NCBI GenBank assembly: GCA_905215765.1 | Contig: CAJMRP010000093.1 | Coordinates: forward strand, 1 to 7,536 | Direction: 5' to 3' | Length of the DNA stretch: 7,536 bases | DNA from: an uncultured bacterium | Lineage (GTDB): Bacteria > Actinomycetota > Coriobacteriia > Coriobacteriales > Coriobacteriaceae | In this document: positions 1-4,904 of the stretch, piece after piece | Numbering within the stretch: the first letter of the stretch is position 1 | How the letters are laid out: each line of letters begins with the position of its first letter | Notes under the pieces: generated by a model | Databases searched by the model: none | What the model saw: the letters and a program-made list of their open reading frames with translations, nothing else | What the model was told of the DNA's origin: nothing | Made by a program: the position numbers and the translations under genes

Positions 1-718
1 CACCATCCGCCAGCGGCAACGCGGCCACCTGGGCATCGGGCCAAACGCGGCGCACGCCTTCGGCAACCGCCGCCTCCGCCTGCGCGCTCGAAACGCTGCC
101 CTTAAAGGAGTCGATCGCCAACAGCACACGGCGGGGTCGGCGGCACGCAGGACCAAAGTCAACCGCCGTGCCAGCATCCTCACCGGCACCTGCAAGCGCT
201 GCGGCGTGAGCTGCGTGCGCTTCAAGATCGGCCCCACAACCGCAATCAACGCCGCCCGCTCCGCGCAGACCGCCAAAATAGCTACTCAGCAGCTCGCGGC
301 ATTCATCCGCCAGGACCCCAGCCGTCACGTTAAACCGATGATTCAGGCGCGAGTCGGCATTCAAATCGTATAGGGATCCCAACGCGCCCGCCTTGGCATC
401 ACTCGCGCCATACACGCAGCGTCCCACGCGCGCGTTGACCATAAGGCCCGCACACATGCAGCAGGGTTCCAACGTCACATAGACCATACAGTCGGAAAGG
501 CGCCAGCGGCCGAGCGCCTGGGCAGCAGCGCACACAGCCGCAAACTCGGCATGAGCCGAAGGATCCTGGTCGAGCTCGCGCCGATTGTGCGCCCTCGCGA
601 CGATCTCACCGTCGCGCACTACCACGGCACCAATGGGGACTTCGCCCACTGCCGCGGCGGCGCGCGCCTCGGCCAGCGCCTCGCGCATGAACTTCTCGTC
701 GATTTCGGTGATCGTCAT
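1..718 (-). CDS. tadA: TadA-type tRNA adenosine deaminase fused to glycerate kinase (3' part off window)
   Basis: The frame runs from ATG at 718 to the left edge with no stop (239 codons seen). Residues 1-150 are a full TadA-like deaminase: HAE at 56-58 (zinc ligand His56, catalytic Glu58), PCCMC at 85-89 (zinc ligands Cys86 and Cys89), and the family's SDAKAGALGSLYDL segment at 106-119. TadA converts A34 to inosine in tRNA-Arg(ACG). Residues 153-197 are an Ala/Gly-rich linker with a CGC triplet at 159-161. From residue 198 the sequence VLLAIDSFKGSVSS...WPDAQVAALPLADG matches the N-terminus of GlxK/GarK-family glycerate kinases (glycerate + ATP to phosphoglycerate), and the window ends just where the family's GEGT should follow. 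AGGGAAGG lies upstream of the ATG and supports the start. No good ribosome binding site precedes the kinase part, so a single bifunctional polypeptide is inferred. The deaminase call is firm. The kinase call rests on about 42 residues. Confidence 0.88.
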   Translation of the reverse strand, partial: MTITEIDEKFMREALAEARAAAAVGEVPIGAVVVRDGEIVARAHNRRELDQDPSAHAEFAAVCAAAQALGRWRLSDCMVYVTLEPCCMCAGLMVNARVGRCVYGASDAKAGALGSLYDLNADSRLNHRFNVTAGVLADECRELLSSYFGGLRGAGGVDCGCGADLEAHAAHAAALAGAGEDAGTAVDFGPACRRPRRVLLAIDSFKGSVSSAQAEAAVAEGVRRVWPDAQVAALPLADG

Positions 719-733
719 CGTTCGCCTTCCCTG

Positions 734-759
734 TTGCAAATTCAAAACGATGCTATCAT
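734..759 (+). promoter_or_regulatory. Possible tRNA-Ser promoter
   Basis: TTGCAA (734-739) and TATCAT (754-759) resemble -35 and -10 hexamers and lie just ahead of the tRNA 5' end at 770. The 14-base spacer is shorter than usual, so the pairing is tentative. The tadA fusion's ribosome binding site lies in the same 51-base gap on the other strand. Confidence 0.3.
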
Positions 760-769
760 TACGACTCAC

Positions 770-859
770 GGAGAGATGGCAGAGCGGTTGAATGCGGCGG
801 TCTTGAAAACCGTTGAGCGCGAGAGCGTTCCGGGGGTTCGAATCCCCCTCTCTCCGCCA
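770..859 (+). tRNA. tRNA-Ser (anticodon UGA), CCA encoded
   Basis: A complete class II tRNA. The acceptor stem pairs GGAGAGA (770-776) with TCTCTCC (849-855), followed by discriminator G856 and genomic CCA (857-859). The anticodon stem is 797-801/809-813 with loop CTTGAAA (802-808), giving anticodon TGA at 804-806, which reads UCA and other UCN serine codons. A long variable arm follows, as expected for tRNA-Ser. The T arm is GGGGG (832-836), TTCGAAT, CCCCC (844-848). No U-rich terminator is seen after 859, and the stop codon of the opposing TetR gene begins three bases later. Confidence 0.97.
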
Positions 860-862
860 CTC

Positions 863-1459
863 CTAGTGATGCACCGGTGTCATGGTCCGCTCAAACAACG
901 CATCGACCACGTCGGCTATCTCAGGTCGACGCTCAAGATCGTGGCCCGATTCCCACCATATCGTGAAAAGACGAATAATACCGCCGGCGACAAACTCAGA
1001 CGTCGTCTCGAGTGACACGGGGGCCAGGGCATCCTCGGCAAGCACGTTCATCACACGCTCGCGGATGGAGCGGGCAATGCGGTCGCAAATAACGTTGGTC
1101 AACATGCCCGACATGCTGCTTGCCAAAATGTTATCCATGAGCCGCTCGTGCGCCAGAATCAAATCCATGGCATCGTCCAAAATCGCGTGTCGAAGCGCGT
1201 GCACGTCCTCGGCAGACACTGCGCCGGCCTCATCGGGCTGTTTTTGCGGCAAGCCCGACATAAGCTCATCGATATAAAAGGCAAAGTAATCGTTCTTGTC
1301 GCGAAAATGCTTGTAGAACGTCGTGCGGCGAATCATGGCACGGTCGCACAGCATGGCAACCGTCAGGTCCTCAAAACGATGCTCTTCCAAAAGCTCGGTA
1401 AAGGCATCGAACAGGGAGCGGTAGGTTTTCTTGATGCGAAGGTCCACTGGTATCGCCAT
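863..1459 (-). CDS. TetR/AcrR-family transcriptional regulator
   Basis: A 198-residue protein. The N-terminal helix-turn-helix is visible at about residues 8-55: a helix with SLFDAFTELLEEHRFEDLTV, then AMLCDRAMIRRTTFYKHFRDKNDYF, the typical TetR recognition helix ending in TTFYKHF. The rest (about 60-198) is mostly helical and would be the ligand-binding and dimer domain. The arrangement resembles the small TetR group whose C-terminal domain is TetR_C_8-like, but that is inference. The start is uncertain: ATG at 1459 has GAGG immediately before it, which is too close for a normal site, and GTG at 1447 sits 12 bases after the same GAGG. The frame is open further upstream, but the sequence there does not look like TetR. 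It is divergent from lemA, so it may control itself and lemA; the ligand is unknown. There is no terminator between it and the tRNA. Confidence 0.88.
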   Translation of the reverse strand: MAIPVDLRIKKTYRSLFDAFTELLEEHRFEDLTVAMLCDRAMIRRTTFYKHFRDKNDYFAFYIDELMSGLPQKQPDEAGAVSAEDVHALRHAILDDAMDLILAHERLMDNILASSMSGMLTNVICDRIARSIRERVMNVLAEDALAPVSLETTSEFVAGGIIRLFTIWWESGHDLERRPEIADVVDALFERTMTPVHH

Positions 1460-1496
1460 CCTCAGGGCAAAGACAACACTCGTCAATCTGTCGCAT

Positions 1497-1502
1497 ATCT
1501 TA
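1497..1502 (-). promoter_or_regulatory. Possible -10 element of the TetR gene
   Basis: TAAGAT on the minus strand lies about 38 bases before the ATG at 1459, a plausible -10 giving a leader of about 30 bases. No convincing -35 is seen at the right distance. Confidence 0.25.
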
Positions 1503-1590
1503 CACCTGTACCTCGCGCGCTTTGCCCCGGTGCCGACCCCGACGAAAACACAACGCTTACCGGAAAGTTCGGCACGACAAAACGTTGCGG

Positions 1591-1610
1591 GTATACTAGT
1601 AGCGTTATAC
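1591..1610 (+). promoter_or_regulatory. lemA -10 element inside a small inverted repeat
   Basis: TATACT (1592-1597) is a good -10 hexamer about 60 bases before the lemA start. It lies inside an inverted repeat, GTATA (1591-1595) and TATAC (1606-1610), separated by 10 bases. An operator over a -10 is a common site for TetR-type repression, and a TetR gene is divergent here. The half-sites are only 5 bp, so the operator role is tentative. No clear -35 is present. Confidence 0.4.
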
Positions 1611-1658
1611 CAACGGCAGCTGGCGCATGCCGCCGCGGCCATTCGAAACGGAGACATC

Positions 1659-2210
1659 ATGCTTCCCGTCATCATCGGCATCGTTGTTGTCATTGTGATT
1701 GTCTGCGCCATCGCCGGCATCTACAACAACATGGTCACCAAGCGTAACCGCATCGATAACGCCTGGCAGAACATCGATACGCAGCTGCAGCGCCGCAACG
1801 ACCTGATCCCCAACCTGGTCGAGACCGTCAAGGGCTACGCCAAGCACGAGCAGGAGACGCTCTCCGCCGTGATCAGCGCGCGTAACACCGCCGTCAAGGC
1901 CACCACGCCCGAGGCCAAGATGGAAGCCGACAACGTGCTGACCGGCGCACTGCGTCAGCTCTTCGCTGTGGCCGAGGCCTATCCCGATCTTAAGGCAAAC
2001 ACCAACTTTACGCAGCTGCAGGCATCGCTCGAGGACACCGAGAACAAGATTAGCTATGCACGCCAGAGCTACAACGATTGCGTGCTCAGCTACAACAACG
2101 CCATTCAGACGTTCCCGGCTGTCATCTTTGCCGGCATCTTCCAGTTTAAGGAGCGCCAGGGCTTCGAGGCCGCCGAAGCAGCCCGCCAGGCCCCGACCGT
2201 CAAGTTCTAG
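1659..2210 (+). CDS. lemA: LemA family membrane-anchored protein
   Basis: 183 residues, the usual size for LemA proteins. Residues 2-22 form a hydrophobic N-terminal membrane anchor (LPVIIGIVVVIVIVCAIAG). The family core follows: YNNMVTKRNRIDNAWQNID (22-40), then QRRNDLIPNLVETVKGYAKHE (44-64), a helical central part, and the conserved end TFPAVIFAGIFQF (151-163). LemA proteins are predicted to be short, outward-facing helical bundles on a single membrane segment. Their biochemical role is not established, although some are linked to envelope stress and peptide processing. ATG at 1659 is chosen because GGAG (1650-1653) lies five bases before it and the anchor begins immediately; the upstream extension of the frame lacks family features. 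LemA genes often precede a TPM-domain or HtpX-like gene, but here a strong terminator follows, so it appears monocistronic. Confidence 0.93.
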   Translation: MLPVIIGIVVVIVIVCAIAGIYNNMVTKRNRIDNAWQNIDTQLQRRNDLIPNLVETVKGYAKHEQETLSAVISARNTAVKATTPEAKMEADNVLTGALRQLFAVAEAYPDLKANTNFTQLQASLEDTENKISYARQSYNDCVLSYNNAIQTFPAVIFAGIFQFKERQGFEAAEAARQAPTVKF

Positions 2211-2246
2211 TAGTTTGGCAGCGCATCCTTAATCGACCAAATGCAT

Positions 2247-2292
2247 AAACTGCCCCGTCGAATGCATACTTCGACGGGGCAGTTTCCTTTTT
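2247..2292 (+). terminator. Rho-independent terminator of lemA
   Basis: A perfect 16-bp stem, AAACTGCCCCGTCGAA (2247-2262) with its complement at 2270-2285, and a 7-base loop, followed by CC and TTTTT (2288-2292). It starts 36 bases after the lemA stop. Confidence 0.92.
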
Positions 2293-2316
2293 CGCGAAGG
2301 TCCCCCTCTAAGCGCC

Positions 2317-2517
2317 GTGCATTTTTAGGAGTATTCAACATAACCAAGAGCTTCGGACGCCACGATAAATGCCAAAGACCGCGAATGTCCCTGCAAATCA
2401 AACGCTGTCAGCCCATAACCCCGCCCATCATCCGTAGAAAACATCGAGAAATCCCGATTTTTTGCCCGAGGTCGGTATGCAGGGGCCTTCGATTGCAGAA
2501 TACTCGCAAAAATGCAC
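2317..2517. repeat. MITE-like segment bounded by 20-bp inverted repeats
   Basis: GTGCATTTTTAGGAGTATTC (2317-2336) recurs in inverse orientation at 2498-2517 with 18 of 20 bases identical; only positions 11 and 12 differ. A few outer bases (GCG and C) also match. The 161 bases between the arms hold no recognisable gene. The minus strand carries short open frames across the segment, the longest ending at 2325, but none has a ribosome binding site or family likeness. CGCC occurs directly left of the left arm and two bases beyond the right arm, which is too weak to call a target duplication. Size and symmetry fit a small non-autonomous element or a repeated intergenic unit. Copies elsewhere cannot be seen from this window. 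Confidence 0.5.
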
Positions 2518-2591
2518 GTCGCCACCGCCCCCACATGGCGCGAAGCAAAACAAAAGGGCGACCTTCCTTTCCGGCGCATTCCGCAGGACGC

Positions 2592-2630
2592 AGAAGCCCT
2601 CGCCGCACGAAGTGCGCAGCGAGGGCTTCT
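2592..2630 (-). terminator. Large hairpin downstream of ilvE, probable terminator
   Basis: A 12-bp stem, AGAAGCCCTCGC (2592-2603) pairing with 2619-2630, continues into an inner stem CGCAC (2604-2608)/GTGCG (2612-2616) around a GAA loop, with a CA bulge at 2617-2618. On the minus strand it follows ilvE by about 60 bases. The tail (CTTCTGCG) is poor in U, so it may act as an mRNA-end stabiliser or a factor-dependent terminator instead of a classical intrinsic one. Confidence 0.6.
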
Positions 2631-2648
2631 TGCATGTCCGAGGACGCG

Positions 2649-2675
2649 CCGGGAGGGAGCTTGCTCTCCGCCCGG
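2649..2675 (-). other. GC-rich hairpin just after ilvE stop
   Basis: CCGGG (2649-2653) pairs with CCCGG (2671-2675), and GGGAGC (2655-2660) pairs with GCTCTC (2663-2668) with one G-U pair around a two-base loop. It lies 14 bases beyond the ilvE stop and before the larger hairpin. No U tract follows. Confidence 0.4.
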
Positions 2676-2689
2676 GCAGGTAAGACGAA

Positions 2690-3742
2690 TTACGCGACGG
2701 TGTAAACCCAGTTGTGCTTATCCTCAACAGCACCAGACTGGATGCCCGTCAGAGTCTCGCGGAGCTTCTTCATCACAGGACCGATCTCGGTGTAGCCAGC
2801 CGGGAAGGTCACAGTCTCGTCGGCACCGTAGACCTTGTTGTCGATCTCGCCGACCGGGGAGATAACGGCAGCGGTGCCGCACAGACCGCACTCAACAAAG
2901 GTGCCGGCCTTGACCTCGGCCCACTCGACGGGTCGCTGATCGACGGTCATGCCCAGGTCCTCAGCGACCTGAACGAGCGAACGGCGGGTGATGGAGGGCA
3001 GGATGGAGTCGGTGTGCGACTGCGGGACGACAAGCGCGCCGTCCTCCTTCACGAACAGGACGTTGGCGCCACCGGTCTCCTCGACATAGGTGCGGGACTC
3101 GGAGTCGAGATACAGGTTCTCGGCATAGCCCTCGCGGTGAGCCTCCATCGTGGGCTTCAGGGACATGGCGTAGTTCAGGCCGGCCTTGATGTTGCCGGTG
3201 CCGTGCGGTGCGGCGCGGTCGTACTCGGAAACACGCAGCTTGACAGGCTTGAGGCCACCCTTAAAGTACGGACCGACCGGGGTCACGAGAATGCGGAACG
3301 TGTACTCAGGAGCGGGAGCCACGCCGATCACGTCACCGGAGCCGATCATAAACGGACGCACGTACAGGGTTGCGCCGGAGCCGAAGGGCGGGACCCATGC
3401 GGCGTTGGCAGAGACGACCTGCTTGACGGCCTCGACAAACTTGTCCTTGGGGAACGGGGGCATCTCGAGGCGCTGGGCAGAGTTATACATACGCTCGGCG
3501 TTCATGTCGGGACGGAAGCAGACGATGCTGCCGTCCTCGGCGGTGTAGGCTTTCAGGCCCTCAAAGACCTCCTGACAGTAGTGGAAGATGCCGCCGCACT
3601 CGGAGACATGCAGGGTGTGGTCGGTGGTCAGGCCGCCCTCGTCCCACTCGCCGTCCTTCCAATGAGCCTCGTAGCTGTAATCGGTCTTCATGTAGCCAAA
3701 GCCGAGGCTACCCCAATCGATATCCTTCTTCTCGACAGTCAT
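2690..3742 (-). CDS. ilvE: Branched-chain amino acid aminotransferase
   Basis: 350 residues, the usual size of type 2 branched-chain aminotransferases (fold-type IV PLP enzymes). The enzyme moves the amino group between leucine, isoleucine or valine and 2-oxoglutarate, the last step of their synthesis and the first of their breakdown, in the cytosol. Visible family marks: HYCQEVFEGLKAY (54-66), FRPDMNAERMYNSAQRL (76-92), YVRPFMIGSGDVIGV (127-141), the PLP lysine Lys186 in GTGNIKAGLNYA, EETGGANVLFV (221-231), PSITRRSL (249-256) and GTAAVISPVG (289-298). ATG at 3742 is firmly set by AAGGAG six bases upstream. The frame stays open for 49 more codons to an ATG at 3889, but that stretch is Arg/Ala-rich and unlike the family. 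A CxxC at Cys285-Cys288 lies seven residues before the position of the redox CxxC of mammalian enzymes. Confidence 0.96.
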   Translation of the reverse strand: MTVEKKDIDWGSLGFGYMKTDYSYEAHWKDGEWDEGGLTTDHTLHVSECGGIFHYCQEVFEGLKAYTAEDGSIVCFRPDMNAERMYNSAQRLEMPPFPKDKFVEAVKQVVSANAAWVPPFGSGATLYVRPFMIGSGDVIGVAPAPEYTFRILVTPVGPYFKGGLKPVKLRVSEYDRAAPHGTGNIKAGLNYAMSLKPTMEAHREGYAENLYLDSESRTYVEETGGANVLFVKEDGALVVPQSHTDSILPSITRRSLVQVAEDLGMTVDQRPVEWAEVKAGTFVECGLCGTAAVISPVGEIDNKVYGADETVTFPAGYTEIGPVMKKLRETLTGIQSGAVEDKHNWVYTVA

Positions 3743-3748
3743 ATGTCG

Positions 3749-3754
3749 CTCCTT
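3749..3754 (-). promoter_or_regulatory. Ribosome binding site that sets the ilvE start
   Basis: AAGGAG on the minus strand, six bases before ATG 3742. It decides between this start and the in-frame ATG at 3889. Confidence 0.9.
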
Positions 3755-3896
3755 ACATACGCGGTTGCATACTCGCGAACCCGCACGCAAGGACCGAAGC
3801 CGGCCGCGTCGCAACGTCGCATACCCGGAAGCGTAGAGCCGGGCAGGACACGCGGGCAGCATCAAAGCCGATGGCGCGTCGATTCGCATGCAGGTG

Positions 3897-3902
3897 ATTG
3901 TA
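3897..3902 (-). promoter_or_regulatory. Probable ilvE -10 element
   Basis: TACAAT on the minus strand is the best -10 hexamer in the gap between dedA and ilvE. Transcription would start near 3889-3891 and leave a GC-rich leader of about 147 bases. The -35 is weak (TTTTAT at 17 bases). No T-box or leucine-codon attenuator peptide is recognised in the leader. Confidence 0.45.
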
Positions 3903-3932
3903 CTCCCCGCACGCCTTGGATAAAACGCTTTT

Positions 3933-3948
3933 CTTTAACTAAGTAAAG
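3933..3948. promoter_or_regulatory. AT-rich imperfect palindrome upstream of ilvE promoter
   Basis: CTTTAACTAAGTAAAG has 5-bp inverted arms (CTTTA/TAAAG) in an AT-rich stretch that contrasts with the surrounding GC-rich DNA. It lies about 30 bases upstream of the TACAAT -10, where an activator or UP-like element could act. Confidence 0.3.
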
Positions 3949-3963
3949 TATTTTCATTTGCCT

Positions 3964-4004
3964 TCAACACAAAAGGCCCGCCATCGAATCCGATGACGGG
4001 CCTT
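3964..4004 (-). terminator. Rho-independent terminator of dedA
   Basis: A 14-bp stem with one mismatch (3973-3986 with 3991-4004) and loop AATC. On the minus strand it is followed by the U-rich tail TTTTGTGTTG. It begins about 29 bases after the dedA stop codon. Its sequence closely matches the terminator at 5639-5681. Confidence 0.87.
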
Positions 4005-4032
4005 GGAATTAACGTCCGAAAACAAGCTCGGA

Positions 4033-4680
4033 CTAGGCGTTCTTTTTACCGAGCTTAGCCTTAACCAGACCGACCACGGTCGGGATGATCGACACGGCGA
4101 CAATCCCGATGATCAGCAGCTCAAAGTGCTCCTGCACAAACGGAATGCCACCAAAGAAGTAACCCAGCAGCGTAAAGACCGTCGACCAGGTAATGCCACC
4201 CAACACGTTAAAGACGACAAAGTTGCGCCAATGCATGCCGCCCATGCCAGCGATAAAAGGCACAAAGGTGCGGATGAACGGGAAGAAGCGGCCGAGGAAG
4301 ATGGCCAGATGGCCCCACTTGTCCAAGAAATCCTCGGACTTTTTGATGCGCTCGGGCGTCATGGCCTTTACCTTGCCCGAGGCGATGATCTTGCGGCCAA
4401 AGAAGTGGCCGATCATAAAGTTGCACTGATCGCCCAGGATGGCTGCGGCCCATGCGGTGGCCAGAAGCGCCACGATGTTAAAGCCGCCGTTATGGGCAAA
4501 GAAGCCCGAGGCAAACAGCAGCGAGTCGCCGGGAAGGAACGGGAAGAACACCACGCCCGTCTCGATAAAGATGATCAGGAACACGCAGCCGTAGGCCATA
4601 AGCGGGCCGGCGGCGATCCAGCTAGCGATCGCGGTGCGCGGGTCCTTAAGCAGCTCGGCGATAAAATTGATGAAACCCAT
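4033..4680 (-). CDS. DedA family integral membrane protein
   Basis: 215 residues. DedA (SNARE-associated/VTT) proteins are inner-membrane proteins tied to lipid flipping, membrane potential and drug resistance; recent family work assigns some of them to undecaprenyl-phosphate or phospholipid recycling. Seen here: a membrane segment at about 27-46, re-entrant motif IETGVVFFPFLPGDSLLFASG (Glu39-41 region, Pro50-Gly51-Asp52), a segment at about 66-84, the family arginine motif GRFFPFIRTFVPFIAGMGG (Arg131, Arg137, Gly145), then segments at about 152-178 and 187-205 with a Lys-rich tail. ATG at 4680 is preferred because GAGAGG (4690-4695) lies nine bases upstream; a TTG 13 codons earlier has no such site. 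It is divergent from cysE with a 224-base gap and ends in its own terminator, so it is probably monocistronic. The exact substrate cannot be read from sequence. Confidence 0.93.
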   Translation of the reverse strand: MGFINFIAELLKDPRTAIASWIAAGPLMAYGCVFLIIFIETGVVFFPFLPGDSLLFASGFFAHNGGFNIVALLATAWAAAILGDQCNFMIGHFFGRKIIASGKVKAMTPERIKKSEDFLDKWGHLAIFLGRFFPFIRTFVPFIAGMGGMHWRNFVVFNVLGGITWSTVFTLLGYFFGGIPFVQEHFELLIIGIVAVSIIPTVVGLVKAKLGKKNA

Positions 4681-4726
4681 GAAGTAAAACCTCTCAGTTG
4701 TGGGCGCGGACACGTCCAAGTTGACC

Positions 4727-4732
4727 AGTATA
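4727..4732 (-). promoter_or_regulatory. Probable dedA -10 element
   Basis: TATACT on the minus strand, about 47 bases before ATG 4680. TTGGCC with a 19-base spacer is the nearest -35 candidate. The same hexamer precedes lemA and cysE. Confidence 0.5.
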
Positions 4733-4846
4733 CGGTTGCGATGCGAGCGCGGGCCAAACCCCTCAAAAGTCCTACTTCATTACCAGCAAGTTTGCATAAC
4801 TGACACTTGTCGCCCAAAGCAAAGCAAGATCGCCCTTCCTAATCCC

Positions 4847-4875
4847 TAGCGAATCGCTATACTTTATTGAATCGC
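4847..4875 (+). promoter_or_regulatory. cysE promoter with overlapping palindrome
   Basis: TATACT (4858-4863) is a good -10 about 42 bases before the GTG start. The perfect 13-bp palindrome TAGCGAATCGCTA (4847-4859) overlaps its first bases, and GAATCGC recurs as a direct repeat at 4851-4857 and 4869-4875, bracketing the -10. This layout suggests a repressor operator. The regulator is unknown, and no clear -35 is seen. Confidence 0.5.
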
Positions 4876-4904
4876 ATTGTCACGGTGCTAAGGGAGGGCG
4901 GCCG

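Noticed and set aside
2241..2269. ATGCATA occurs twice, before and in the loop of the lemA terminator
   Set aside because: A seven-base repeat in a short AT-richer stretch is likely chance, and it does not alter the stem.
2317..2336. ARG-box-like reading of TGCAT...ATTCA in the left repeat arm
   Set aside because: The half-sites are 10 bases apart, not the 4 of an ArgR box, and no arginine gene is nearby.
2443..2463. Small hairpin ATCGAG/CCCGAT followed by five T
   Set aside because: A six-bp stem with an A-C mismatch and a four-base loop is too weak to call a terminator, and no gene ends just before it.
2325..2579. Minus-strand open frame of 84 codons ending EALGYVEYS
   Set aside because: The later half looks somewhat protein-like, but the frame runs through both arms of the inverted repeat and lacks a ribosome binding site. 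It is better treated as part of the repeat element unless homologues are found.
2241..2705. Open frame of 154 codons on the plus strand across the lemA-ilvE gap
   Set aside because: It starts inside the lemA terminator, crosses both hairpins and ends inside ilvE. Its composition is Arg/Ser/Pro-rich as in shadow frames of GC-rich DNA, and it has no ribosome binding site or family likeness.
3743..3889. T-box or leader-peptide attenuator before ilvE
   Set aside because: No specifier-stem or T-box sequence, no run of Leu/Ile/Val codons and no terminator with a U tract in the leader.
2714..3946. Long plus-strand open frame of 410 codons opposite ilvE
   Set aside because: It is the antisense shadow of a clear branched-chain aminotransferase and resembles no family.
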